DNA of 64,000 nucleotides from Chersky-840 sp050011815 (GCA_050011815.1 JBEKIJ010000019.1:97185-161184); one strand, 5' to 3'. Counted from the stretch's first letter, positions 43,556 through 52,346 are shown. Numbers and translations are program-made. Notes: generated from the sequence alone by a model not told the origin.

Positions 43556-43659
43556 AGCCGCACCGAGAAAGCGGTGACATCCGGTAGGGCGCCGGACTCG
43601 CCGCCAACATTGCTGACGGTGCACCCTCTCTCGCCGGGAAACCCGGCTGAGGTGCGGCT
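43556..43659 (-). ncRNA. Structured 5' leader, candidate cis-regulatory RNA of the Nramp-like gene
   Basis: Read on the minus strand, AGCCGCACC (43659-43651) pairs with GGTGCGGCT (43564-43556), a perfect 9-bp stem. Inside it are three hairpins: GCCGGG-TTT-CCCGGC (43647-43633), GTCAGC-AAT-GTTGGC (43617-43603, with two G-U pairs) and TCCGG-7 nt-CCGGA (43596-43580). The wobble pairs would be A-C mismatches on the plus strand, so the minus strand is the functional one. GCACCT of the closing stem can alternatively pair with GGGTGC (43626-43621), and the 3' arm overlaps a second GCTCC/GGAGC stem (43558-43535). I could not match it to the M-box, yybP-ykoY or other classes I know. Confidence 0.55.
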
Positions 43660-43724
43660 TCTTCGAGGTCGAGCCTACCTTGTCCGCCTCGTGTGCGGGA
43701 GCTGAACGGGCCGGGTTCGACGGC

Positions 43725-44984
43725 TCATTCCTCGACCGAGGTCATCCCGAAGTCACGTCGCCAACCGGTGGGAAGCAGCATCTCGAGGACGTCGTCGACG
43801 GTGATGACTCCCACCATGCGGTGCTGCTCGTCCATGACCGGGGCCACGGTCAGGTTGAAGTCCGTCATCTTGCGGGTGACGCTGTGGACGTCCCAGTCGG
43901 GGTGGACGTGGGCGGGGTTGGGGCGGACCACCGAGCCCAGCGTGGCGGTCGGTGGCGCCTGGATCAGCCGCACCACCGATGCCGAGCCGGTGACCCGGCC
44001 GTCGTCGCCTCGGGCGAACACCACGGCGAGGGCCTCGGGGGGTGCGGTGCTGGAGCGCACGGCCTCGAGGACGTTGCTCACCGGGGTCGACTCCGCCAGG
44101 CAGAGGAAGTCGGGGCTCATGAGCCCGCCGGCGGTCTCGGGGTTGTAGTTCAGAAGCGACCGGATCTTGCGCTGCTGGGCCATGGGCAGAAGCTGCAGCA
44201 CGGGCAGACGGTGCTCCTGGTCGAGCTCCACGACGAGGTCAGCGGCGTCGTCGGGGGCCATGGTGGCGAGGAGTCGGGCCGCTTCGGCGTCGGTCCGGCT
44301 GCGGACGAACTCGATCTGGTGCTCGGTGTCGAGCTCCTCGAACACGTCCGCTTCGAGCTCGCGGTCCTGGCCCACCGCTTCGATGATCTCCTCGCCCTCT
44401 TCGTGCGACGCCGCCTCGACGAGGTCGGCGATCTGGGCCGGGTGCAGGCGAGCCAGCTTGCGGTAGGGGATGCGCAGGCGCGCCGTGGGGACGTGCGCCA
44501 CGAAGGGCTCGATGCTTGCCCAGTCCACGACCTTGCCGGCCGGGATGCGCCCGCCGATGCCGCGTGGCAGCAGGCGCCGCAGGGCCACGCGCGGGCTGGG
44601 GTCGACCGCCACGACCTCCCATCGTCCGTCCACGCGGGCCAGCTCGATCTCGTTGGCCCGGATGAGCCGGGCCCCTTGCAGGTTGATGAGATGTCGGGCC
44701 CGCAGGTCCGCCGACAGCAGCACCTCGCCGGGTCGCCGTTCGAAGCGCTTGAGGCTCACGGTGTCGCCCACGAACTGGACCCGGCCGGGTTGGAGGTCGG
44801 GGATACGGGCGATGGGGACGAAGAGCTGGCGCCGGGCGATGCGGACGACGACGCCGGTGACGGGGGGATGAGGGGCAAAGCCCAGTTGGGCGATGAGGTC
44901 TTCGACTCGCCCGAGCCGGTCACCGTCCTGGTCCACGAGCGCGCCCCTGACCACGCTGGACAGGTGCAGGATCTCGATGGCCAT
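43725..44984 (-). CDS. Soluble MgtE-like protein: PRC barrel, MgtE N domain, CBS pair
   Basis: A 419-residue protein without membrane spans. The N-terminal ~170 residues are two PRC-barrel-like beta modules (LSSVVRGALVDQDGDRLGRVEDL). An MgtE N superhelix follows (about 180-280; LARLHPAQIADLVEAASHEEG, MAPDDAADLVVEL), then LLNYNPETAGGLM and two CBS motifs ending in VGVITVDDVLEMLLP. In MgtE this cytosolic part senses Mg2+ and gates the channel, but here the channel domain is absent. It lies upstream of the Nramp-like gene on the same strand and may be its sensor subunit. Confidence 0.9.
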   Translation of the reverse strand: MAIEILHLSSVVRGALVDQDGDRLGRVEDLIAQLGFAPHPPVTGVVVRIARRQLFVPIARIPDLQPGRVQFVGDTVSLKRFERRPGEVLLSADLRARHLINLQGARLIRANEIELARVDGRWEVVAVDPSPRVALRRLLPRGIGGRIPAGKVVDWASIEPFVAHVPTARLRIPYRKLARLHPAQIADLVEAASHEEGEEIIEAVGQDRELEADVFEELDTEHQIEFVRSRTDAEAARLLATMAPDDAADLVVELDQEHRLPVLQLLPMAQQRKIRSLLNYNPETAGGLMSPDFLCLAESTPVSNVLEAVRSSTAPPEALAVVFARGDDGRVTGSASVVRLIQAPPTATLGSVVRPNPAHVHPDWDVHSVTRKMTDFNLTVAPVMDEQHRMVGVITVDDVLEMLLPTGWRRDFGMTSVEE

Positions 44985-45047
44985 CCTTGGCGCTCCTCGA
45001 GCGACGCGGTGCGTAAAGCCGTCCCTAACCTACCGGATGGCGCCCCC

Positions 45048-45067
45048 GGCCAAACACACGTTTGGCC
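45048..45067. promoter_or_regulatory. Inverted repeat in a divergent promoter region
   Basis: GGCCAAAC, loop ACAC, GTTTGGCC: a perfect 8-bp repeat between the MgtE-like gene (start 44984, leftward) and the GT4 gene (start 45186, rightward). Because both genes start here, an operator is more likely than a terminator. Confidence 0.5.
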
Positions 45068-45185
45068 CTGGTGAGGCGCCTGGGCCGAGGCGACGGGTGC
45101 TGGGGCGGGGGCGGGGGGTCGTTTGCGCCCGGGGAGGGATCCTTGGGAGGCTGATCGGCCATGATCTCCCACGCTGGCCACCCGC

Positions 45186-46559
45186 GTGCCTAAAAGCCCC
45201 AGGCAGCGCTGGACGGAGATCCGTGACTCGTGGGAGCGCAGCGCCCATATCGAAGTCCCCCCGGCCCGGCCGGCGGCCCCCCCTGAGCCCGGCGGCCTGC
45301 GCATCGCCTACCTCGTCTACCGGGGGAACCCCCGGTGCGGAGGCCAGGGCGTCTACACCCGCCACCTGGCCCGCGAGCTGGTGGCGCTGGGCCATTCGGT
45401 GGAGGTGTTCGCCGGCCAGCCCTGGCCCGTGCTCGACGACGGCGTGGGGTTCACCCCCGTTCCCGGTCTCGACCTGTACCGCGACCCCGACCCCTTTCGG
45501 GTGCCCCATCCGCGCGAGTTCCATTCGTCGGTGGACCTGCTCGAGTTCGGGGTCATGTGCAGCGCCGGGTTCCCCGAGCCGCGCACCTTCTCCCTTCGGG
45601 CCCAACGGCTGCTGGCGACACGACGCCACGACTTCGACCTGGTGCACGACAATCAATGCCTGGGGTCGGGACTGCTCGGGATGATGGCCGACGGGTGGCC
45701 GCTGCTCGCCACCCTCCATCACCCCATCACCGTGGACCGCGTGCTGGCGCTCTCCCACGCCGAGAACGCCTATCGCCGGTTCACCCAGCGACGGTGGTTC
45801 GGGTTCCTCGGCATGCAGATGCGGGTGGCCCGACAACTTCCCCGCATCGTCACGGTCTCGGAGTCCTCCAAGATCGACATCGCCGCGCAGATGGGGGTCG
45901 CGCTGGCGCGCATGACCGTCGTCCCCGTGGGCGTCGACCACACCGTGTTCCGACCCCGCCCCGAGCGGCCCCGCATCCCGGGGCGCCTCATGGTGACGTC
46001 CTCGAGCGACGTGCCCATGAAGGGACTCGTGCCCCTCCTCGAGGCGGTGGCCAAGCTGCGCACCGAGCGCGACGTCGAGCTGGTCGTCATCGGTCGGCCC
46101 ACCGAAGGGGGGCGCGTGGCCCGCACCATCGACCGCCTCGGGCTGTCGCGCGCCGTGCATTGCGTGAGCGGGATCTCCGACGACGAGTTGGCCTGCATGT
46201 ACGCCGAAGCCCAGGTGGCCGTGGTCCCCTCGCTGTACGAGGGCTTCTCCCTGCCCGCCATCGAAGCCATGGCGTGTGGCGTCCCGCTGGTGGCGACGAC
46301 CGGTGGGGCGCTTCCCGAGGTGGTGGGCAACGACGGCGAGACCGCACTGCTCGTCACCCCCGACGACCCCGAGGCTCTGGCCACGGGCATTCGCCGCATC
46401 CTCGACGACGAGGATCTGGCGGCTCGGCTCGGAGAAGGGGGGCGCCAGCGGGTGCTGGGCCGGTTCACCTGGGAGGCCACCGCCCGGGGCACCGCCGAGC
46501 AATACCGGCTCCTGCTCGATGACCATCACCGCGCCCAGAAGGCGGGCTCGCCGTGCTGA
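45186..46559 (+). CDS. GT4-family glycosyltransferase
   Basis: A 457-residue GT-B glycosyltransferase. After a polar head of 35 residues, IAYLVYRGNPRCGGQGVYTRHLARELVALGHSVEVFAG is the N-terminal Rossmann part with its Gly-rich loop. SLYEGFSLPAIEAMACGVPLVATTGGALPEV is the donor-binding EX7E motif. The donor sugar and acceptor are unknown. The start is a GTG at 45186. It opens a tight cluster: its stop overlaps the next gene by 7 nt. Confidence 0.92.
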   Translation: MPKSPRQRWTEIRDSWERSAHIEVPPARPAAPPEPGGLRIAYLVYRGNPRCGGQGVYTRHLARELVALGHSVEVFAGQPWPVLDDGVGFTPVPGLDLYRDPDPFRVPHPREFHSSVDLLEFGVMCSAGFPEPRTFSLRAQRLLATRRHDFDLVHDNQCLGSGLLGMMADGWPLLATLHHPITVDRVLALSHAENAYRRFTQRRWFGFLGMQMRVARQLPRIVTVSESSKIDIAAQMGVALARMTVVPVGVDHTVFRPRPERPRIPGRLMVTSSSDVPMKGLVPLLEAVAKLRTERDVELVVIGRPTEGGRVARTIDRLGLSRAVHCVSGISDDELACMYAEAQVAVVPSLYEGFSLPAIEAMACGVPLVATTGGALPEVVGNDGETALLVTPDDPEALATGIRRILDDEDLAARLGEGGRQRVLGRFTWEATARGTAEQYRLLLDDHHRAQKAGSPC

Positions 46560-47266
46560 CCGTCGACTACGAACGCCTCGGGGTGGGTCGCGGTGAACGG
46601 CTCCTCGACCTCGGATGCGGCGGGGGCCGTCACGCCTTCCAGGCGGTGCGGCTCGGGGCCCGCGTCGTGGCGCTCGACGCCCAGGCCACCGAGGTCGCGC
46701 AGGTCAGAGACACCATCGGCGCCATGGTCGATGCGGGAGAGGTGCGTTGCGACGACGAGGCGGGAGTGGTCCAGGGCGACGCCCTGCATCTCCCGTTCGC
46801 CGACGCCAGCTTCGACCGCGTCATCGCCTCGGAGGTTCTCGAGCACATCCCCGAGGACGACTCGGCCATGGCCGAGCTGTCCCGGGTCCTGCGGCCCGGA
46901 GGCACCATGGCCGTCACGGTGCCACGGTTCGGCCCCGAAGCGGTGAACTGGGCACTTTCGAACGATTACCACGACATCCCCGGGGGCCACGTTCGCATCT
47001 ACCGGCGGTCCACCTTGGTGGAACGCCTCCGGCGCGCGGGACTGCGTCCCGTCGCCAGCCACCATGCCCATGCCCTGCACTCGCCGTACTGGTGGCTGCG
47101 CTGCTGGGTGGGACCACGACGCGACGACCACCCGGCCGTGCGCGCCTATCACCGGCTCCTTGTCTGGGACATCATGCGCGCCCCGCGCCTCACGCGGGTC
47201 ACCGAACGCGTGCTCAATCCCGTGCTCGGCAAGAGCCTCGTCGTCTACCTGGAGAAGCCGGCATGA
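46553..47266 (+). CDS. Class I SAM-dependent methyltransferase
   Basis: A 237-residue methyltransferase of the Methyltransf_11 type. LLDLGCGGGRHAF is motif I, DALHLPFADASFDRV motif II/III and LSRVLRPGGTMAVTVP motif post-III. The C-terminal ~70 residues (YHRLLVWDIMRAPRL) may contact a membrane or lipid acceptor. It overlaps the GT4 gene by 7 nt and the toroid gene by 4 nt (ATGA), so the three proteins are made together and probably act on the same product. Confidence 0.92.
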   Translation: MLTVDYERLGVGRGERLLDLGCGGGRHAFQAVRLGARVVALDAQATEVAQVRDTIGAMVDAGEVRCDDEAGVVQGDALHLPFADASFDRVIASEVLEHIPEDDSAMAELSRVLRPGGTMAVTVPRFGPEAVNWALSNDYHDIPGGHVRIYRRSTLVERLRRAGLRPVASHHAHALHSPYWWLRCWVGPRRDDHPAVRAYHRLLVWDIMRAPRLTRVTERVLNPVLGKSLVVYLEKPA

Positions 47267-48411
47267 CCCGTACCGAAGGAACGTTCCCGATGGCGGGCCC
47301 GCTGCGCGAGGTGGACCCCGTGCTCGTCGACGGCCCCGTGGTGGCGCAGGTCCCCGAGGTCCCCGGGGTCCTCAGTGCGAAAGAGGTGGTCGCCACGGCC
47401 GCGTCGATCGCCGCCGTGCAGCTCCACGACGGGATGATCCCGTGGTTCGAGGGCGGCCACTGTGACCCGTGGAATCACGTGGAGTCGGCGATGGCGCTCA
47501 GCGTGGCCGGCCTTCACAAAGAGGCGACCCTCGCCTACCAGTGGCTGGCCGACGCACAACTTCCCGACGGCTCGTGGTTCAACTACTACCTGGCCGCCAG
47601 CGGCGTGAAGGACCCTCGCCTCGACACGAACGTCTGCGCCTATGTCGCCACCGGCGTGTGGCACAACTTCCGGGTCACCGGGGACGTCTCGGCCCTGCGG
47701 GCCATGTGGCCGGTCCTCGACAAGGCGCTCGAATTCGTGTTGCGGTTCCAGCGCGACGACGGCGCCATCTTGTGGTCGGTCGATCCCGACGGGCACCCCG
47801 GGCGCTATCCGCTGTTGACCGGGTCATCGTCGATCTATCACGCCCTGCGCTGCGGGGTGGCGTGCGCGGAGACGCTCGGCGACGAGCGTCCCGACTGGGA
47901 GCTCGCCGCCGGGCGCCTGGCCCACACCATCGCCCACGCACCCGAGGTGTTCGAGCCCAAACACGAGTTCGCCATGGACTGGTATTACCCCGTGCTCTCC
48001 GGGGCCCTTTCGGGCGAGGCCGCGGCGGCACGTATCGACGCCTGGTGGGAGACCTTCGTGATGGACGGGCGGGGCGTGCGTTGTGTGTCGACTGGTCCCT
48101 GGGTCACCGCTGCGGAGACCGCCGAGTGCGCCCTGGCTCTCGACGCGGTGGGGCGCCGGAGCGATGCGCTGGCCCTGCTCACCTGGACCCGGGCCCATCG
48201 CCACGACGACGGTTCCTACACGACGGGGATCGTCTATCCCGAGATGGAAACGTTCCCCTTCGCCGAGCGCACGACCTACACCGCCGGCGCCATCGTCCTG
48301 GCCGCAGACGCCCTGTCCAACGCGTCGCCGGCGGCGGGCCTGTTCCGGGGCGAGTCCCTGCCGGACTGGCTCGATCTCACCGAACCCCGGTGGGGGGCAC
48401 CACCCGCCTGA
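47263..48411 (+). CDS. Alpha/alpha-toroid protein of the prenyltransferase/squalene-cyclase fold
   Basis: A 382-residue soluble protein built of repeated helical pairs with QW-like repeats (ADAQLPDGSWFNYYLA, RFQRDDGAILWSVD, THRHDDGSYTTG-type segments). The fold is shared by prenyltransferases, terpene cyclases and some glycosidases. The DxDD motif of class II cyclases is not visible, so catalytic type is open; Asp-rich turns (RDDG, HDDGS) could serve a hydrolase. It is the last gene of the GT4-methyltransferase cluster and overlaps the convergent methyltransferase gene by 35 nt. Confidence 0.78.
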   Translation: MTRTEGTFPMAGPLREVDPVLVDGPVVAQVPEVPGVLSAKEVVATAASIAAVQLHDGMIPWFEGGHCDPWNHVESAMALSVAGLHKEATLAYQWLADAQLPDGSWFNYYLAASGVKDPRLDTNVCAYVATGVWHNFRVTGDVSALRAMWPVLDKALEFVLRFQRDDGAILWSVDPDGHPGRYPLLTGSSSIYHALRCGVACAETLGDERPDWELAAGRLAHTIAHAPEVFEPKHEFAMDWYYPVLSGALSGEAAAARIDAWWETFVMDGRGVRCVSTGPWVTAAETAECALALDAVGRRSDALALLTWTRAHRHDDGSYTTGIVYPEMETFPFAERTTYTAGAIVLAADALSNASPAAGLFRGESLPDWLDLTEPRWGAPPA

Positions 48412-49060
48412 GCACGCGCAGCGACCCGCACTCGCCGTCCTCCACGAACTCACCGGACTCGAGCGCCGCGCACCACAGCTCGTAGGGGGGGCGACCCCCG
48501 TCGGCGGGGTCGGGGAACACGTCGTGGATGGCGAGCCATCCCCCCACGGCCACGTGCGGGGACCAGCCCTTGAAGTCCGCCCAGGCCGGCTCCGCGCCGT
48601 GCCCACCGTCGATGAAACACAGGTCGAGCGGTGTCCGCCAGTGTGCGGCGATGACGCTGGAGGTCCCGACGACGCCGATCACCGATGCTCCGAGCCCGGC
48701 GTCGTCGATGGTGCGCCGCCAGAAGGGCAGGGTGTCGATGCGTCCCGTGGCGGCGTCGACGACCTCGTTGTCGTGGTGGTCCCATCCCGGCTGGTTCTCT
48801 TCCGAGCCGTGGTGGTGGTCGATGCTGAACAGGGCGGCTCCCGTGGCTTCGGCGGCGGCGCCGAGGTAGACCGTGGACTTCCCGCACCACGCCCCGATCT
48901 CGACGAAGGTGCCGTCACCGGGCCCGAGGCGGCCGGCGCGCAGCGCCGCCTCGAACAGCGCAGTCCCCTCGTCGTCGGGCATGAAGCCCTTGGCGCCACG
49001 GGCGTGGGCGAAGAGTTGCTGCGTGCGCTGGTGCATGTCACCTCCGTTGTCGTGCTCCAT
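48377..49060 (-). CDS. Class I SAM-dependent methyltransferase (Methyltransf_24-like)
   Basis: A 227-residue methyltransferase. FVEIGAWCGKSTVYLGAAAE is motif I with the GxWxGxST variant of the O-methyltransferase/TylF-like group. LFSIDHHHGSEENQPG and LCFIDGGHGAEPAWADFKGW hold metal- and SAM-contact residues. The ATG at 49060 is 6 nt after GAGAGG; a GTG two codons upstream would overlap the TMEM165 stop by 4 nt. It is co-transcribed with that transporter and convergent with the toroid gene, so its link to the GT4 cluster is only by position. Confidence 0.88.
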   Translation of the reverse strand: MEHDNGGDMHQRTQQLFAHARGAKGFMPDDEGTALFEAALRAGRLGPGDGTFVEIGAWCGKSTVYLGAAAEATGAALFSIDHHHGSEENQPGWDHHDNEVVDAATGRIDTLPFWRRTIDDAGLGASVIGVVGTSSVIAAHWRTPLDLCFIDGGHGAEPAWADFKGWSPHVAVGGWLAIHDVFPDPADGGRPPYELWCAALESGEFVEDGECGSLRVLRRVVPPTGVR

Positions 49061-49062
49061 GG

Positions 49063-49650
49063 TCACCCTCTCGCCGCCTGCACCGCGCTGAAGATAGCGA
49101 AGCCGGCCAGGATGACCCCCGCCGCCCTGCGGATGGTGGCAAGGGGCAGGACCCGGAGCAGGACCCGGCCGCCGATCACGCCGATCCCCATCACGGTGAC
49201 GAGAGCGGTGGCCGATCCGACGAAGACCGACAAGGGGCTGTGATAGCGGGCCGCCAGGTTGGCGGTGAGGATCTGGGTCAGGTCTCCGAGCTCGGCCACG
49301 ATGATGACGGTGAAGGCCCCCAAGGCCACCCGGCGGCCCGAGCGGAGCTCGTCCGCCTCCTCCTCTGCTTCGTGGATCTCGGCGGACTCCTTCACGAAGA
49401 TCAGGTAGAGCGATCCGGCGGCGAAGAGCGCGGCCACGACAGCCTCCACCCAACGGTGGGGAAGGAGCTCGAGGAGCCGGCCCGCCAGGACGGCCACCGC
49501 CGCGTTGACGACCATGGCCAGCGCGGCGCCGATCCACACCGGCAGTGGTCGATACCGGCTCGACATGACGATGGTGGCGATCATCGTCTTGTCGGGCAGC
49601 TCGGCCACGAAGATGAGGCCGAAGGTGATGGCGAGGATCGTGAAGTTCAT
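49063..49650 (-). CDS. TMEM165/GDT1 (UPF0016) family cation transporter
   Basis: A 195-residue membrane protein with six spans in two repeats. Each repeat carries the family motif in a variant form: AELPDKT near residue 17 and AELGDLTQ near residue 119 (consensus ExGDK/RS/T). Bacterial relatives export Mn2+, and others move Ca2+. The loop between repeats is acidic (HEAEEEADE). It is first in a pair with the methyltransferase gene; the spacing from pepN is 73 nt. Confidence 0.9.
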   Translation of the reverse strand: MNFTILAITFGLIFVAELPDKTMIATIVMSSRYRPLPVWIGAALAMVVNAAVAVLAGRLLELLPHRWVEAVVAALFAAGSLYLIFVKESAEIHEAEEEADELRSGRRVALGAFTVIIVAELGDLTQILTANLAARYHSPLSVFVGSATALVTVMGIGVIGGRVLLRVLPLATIRRAAGVILAGFAIFSAVQAARG

Positions 49651-49723
49651 CTGTGGATCGACGCGGCCCCGCCGTGCCGGCCACGGCCCAGCGCTGCGGT
49701 CCGGGTCAGGAGCAGGCTGGGGT

Positions 49724-52339
49724 TCAGCGCGTCTCCAGGCGTTGGAGCCCAGCGTTCAGCACGGCAACGGCCGTGTCGCGCAGGGAGCCCGCGAACGACA
49801 CGTTGATCCCCAGACGCTCCAGGTTCTGGTCCACGGTGCGCTGGCCGATGGACAGGGGATGGGCACCGACGAACGTCGTGATCCGGTCGGCGAGCTCCGT
49901 GTCGCGGCACAACGAGGTCACCCCACCGAGCATGCGGGGGAGGATGTTGGCCGGGATGCGTGCCACCAGCTCGTCCCAGTGCTCCTCGACGAGAGGCCAG
50001 ATCGACGGACCGTTGTCACGGTTCGACAGCAACAGCTGGATGACGAAGGGGGCGTTTTGCGATCGCACCTCGGTGGCGGCGAACCCGAAGGTCCGGGCGG
50101 CGAGCGCCGGGTCCTTGAACCCGGCCAGGGCGTAGAGGTAGCGGATCTCCTCTTGGGGCGTGGCCGGGTGCCGGTAGTGCTCCAGGAACACCTCGTAGTC
50201 CTCGGGCCCTCCCGAGGCGGCCACCACGCCGATGATGGCCGAGGCGAGATCAGGGTCGAGCACCACCGCGTCCTGCTGGGCGGCGTCGTGGAGTCGATGG
50301 GCCTCCGCTTGGACCCCGGGGTCCCGTCCGATGGTCCCCAGCGTGGCCACGACCTGGGCCCGCAACGTCGGGGTGCGGGACCCTTCACCGCTGCGGGCTT
50401 CCCATCCCAGGCGCGCCATGACCGGGGCCAGCAGGGCGCGCCCGTACGAGGCGACGAGCGTCCGGGCGTCGTCTTCGACGGCCCTGTCGAGAAGGGAGAG
50501 CGCCGCGGTGACCTGGGACCAGATGTCGGGGTCTTCCTCATCGCCGAGCGCCTCGGCCAGGAGGAGGAAGTCTGTCGGTTCGGCCAACTGGCCGACGACG
50601 ACCGCCCAGGTGTCACCGAGGAGATTGAAGCGTTCCAGGACGTCGAGGGTGCCCAGCCGGCCCGCCAGTGCCACGTGGTACTCGGGGGCGTACCGGACGC
50701 GGTAGTAGCCCGAGCCGCCCGCGTTCACCACGACCGCGGTCTCCGGGGTGGCTCGCGGCAATTCGATTCGGGTGGGCTGGGCGCCGAGCAGCGTCCGGGC
50801 TTCCTCGCCGTCGATCGTCCGGGTGATGACCGGGACCGTCCACGTGGACCCGATGGCACTGGGCCCACCGGCGCTCGAATACCGGAAGGGCTCCTGGCCC
50901 AACACCACCCCACCGGCGTCGTCGTCGGCGTTGCGGACCGTCACGAGGGGGAAGCCGCCCTGGAGGATCCAGCTGTTCATGATGTCGCGCACGGGCTCAC
51001 CGCTGGCTTCTTCGATGGCGTCCCAGAGATCCTCGGTCTCGGTGTTGCCGAGGCGGTGCGTGTCGAGGTACTTCCGCACACCGTCACGGAAGCGCTCGGG
51101 ACCCAGATAGCGCTCGAGCATGCGCAGCACGCCCGCGCCTTTCTGGTACGTCAGCACGTCGAACATCCCCTGGGCCTCTTCGGGCGGTCCCACCGGGTAC
51201 TCCACGGGCCGGGTCGAATGCAGGCCGTCGGTCGCCATGGCGGCGTCGCGCTCCACGCCGAAGGACACCCACCGCTGCCACTGTGGTCTGAAGTGGTCGA
51301 CACAGAGCAGCTCCATCAAGGTGGCGAAGGCCTCGTTGAGCCAGATGCCGTTCCACCACCGCATCGTGACGAGATCACCGAACCACATGTGGGCGATCTC
51401 GTGCGAGATGACGTCCGCCACGCGCTCGAGCTCGACCCGTGAGGCCCGGGCGGGGTCCACGAGCAGGACCGCCTCGCGAAATGTGACGCAGCCGAGGTTC
51501 TCCATGGCCCCGAAGGCGAAATCCGGGATGGCGACGAGGTCGAGCTTCTCGGCGGGGTATTCGATGCCGAACCAGTCCGCGAAGAACTCCAGGGAGTGCG
51601 CGGCGGCCTCGAGCGCGAATGCGGTGAGGTCGGCCTTGCCCGGGACGTGCACGATGCGCACCGGCGTCCCCCGGACGTCCACCGGCTCGGTGGCCACCAG
51701 CGGGCCGATGACGAACGCCACCAGGTAGGTCGACATGGGGATGGTGTCGCCGAAGCGGATCCTTCGACGGCCGTCGGGCAGCGGTGTGTCGTCGACCTCG
51801 GGCCCGTTGGAGTACCCCGCCAGGCCGTCGGGAACGTCGAGGCTGACCGAGAACACCGCTTTGCGGTCGGGCTCGTCGAAGCAGGGAAAGGCGCGACGGG
51901 CGTCGGTGGCCTCGAACTGGGTGGTAGCGATGGTGTGGGTCACGCCGTCGTCGTCGGTGAACGCCGAGCGATAGAAACCGTGCAGCTTGTCGTTGAGGAT
52001 GCCGGTGAACTCGAGAGAGATCACCGCCGGACCGGGGTGCAGCGTTGCCTCGGGCGTGAGGACCACCCGCTCGGCCTCTTCGTCGAGGCGCGCCGCGAGG
52101 GTTTGGCGCTCCCCGCCTCCGGGTTCGAGATGGGCGCTGTCGACGGCGAGCTCCGCCGCGTGCAGGACGATCTCGCTCACATCCTCGTGGATGAGGACCT
52201 CGATGTGGACCTCCCCGCTGAAGGTGGCCTTGTCGAGGTCAGGGGTCAGGCGTAGCGCGTATCGGCGCGGCTCGACGCTGTAGGGCAGGCGGTGGCGAGC
52301 GGAAGGGTCATCGCGTCCGGTGACGGTCGTCTCGGTCAT
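49724..52339 (-). CDS. pepN: Aminopeptidase N (M1 family)
   Basis: An 871-residue zinc aminopeptidase, the usual actinobacterial length. GAMEN at 277-281 binds the peptide N-terminus. HEIAHMWFG at 313-321 and Glu336 in NEAFA hold the zinc, with Glu314 as catalytic base. The ERAP1-like C-terminal helical domain completes the protein. No signal peptide is seen, so it acts in cytosolic peptide turnover. A TAGCCT box 7 nt before the ATG gives a leaderless start. It is divergent from the adenosine-kinase-like gene. Confidence 0.97.
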   Translation of the reverse strand: MTETTVTGRDDPSARHRLPYSVEPRRYALRLTPDLDKATFSGEVHIEVLIHEDVSEIVLHAAELAVDSAHLEPGGGERQTLAARLDEEAERVVLTPEATLHPGPAVISLEFTGILNDKLHGFYRSAFTDDDGVTHTIATTQFEATDARRAFPCFDEPDRKAVFSVSLDVPDGLAGYSNGPEVDDTPLPDGRRRIRFGDTIPMSTYLVAFVIGPLVATEPVDVRGTPVRIVHVPGKADLTAFALEAAAHSLEFFADWFGIEYPAEKLDLVAIPDFAFGAMENLGCVTFREAVLLVDPARASRVELERVADVISHEIAHMWFGDLVTMRWWNGIWLNEAFATLMELLCVDHFRPQWQRWVSFGVERDAAMATDGLHSTRPVEYPVGPPEEAQGMFDVLTYQKGAGVLRMLERYLGPERFRDGVRKYLDTHRLGNTETEDLWDAIEEASGEPVRDIMNSWILQGGFPLVTVRNADDDAGGVVLGQEPFRYSSAGGPSAIGSTWTVPVITRTIDGEEARTLLGAQPTRIELPRATPETAVVVNAGGSGYYRVRYAPEYHVALAGRLGTLDVLERFNLLGDTWAVVVGQLAEPTDFLLLAEALGDEEDPDIWSQVTAALSLLDRAVEDDARTLVASYGRALLAPVMARLGWEARSGEGSRTPTLRAQVVATLGTIGRDPGVQAEAHRLHDAAQQDAVVLDPDLASAIIGVVAASGGPEDYEVFLEHYRHPATPQEEIRYLYALAGFKDPALAARTFGFAATEVRSQNAPFVIQLLLSNRDNGPSIWPLVEEHWDELVARIPANILPRMLGGVTSLCRDTELADRITTFVGAHPLSIGQRTVDQNLERLGINVSFAGSLRDTAVAVLNAGLQRLETR

Positions 52340-52346
52340 TGGGCCG

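Noticed and set aside
43556..43659. Assignment of the Nramp leader to the M-box or the manganese (yybP-ykoY) riboswitch
   Set aside because: The GGUGAGGCUCC and GACGCCAAYGGGUCAAC core of the M-box and the GGGGAGUAGC loop of yybP-ykoY are not present, so only an unclassified structured leader is claimed.
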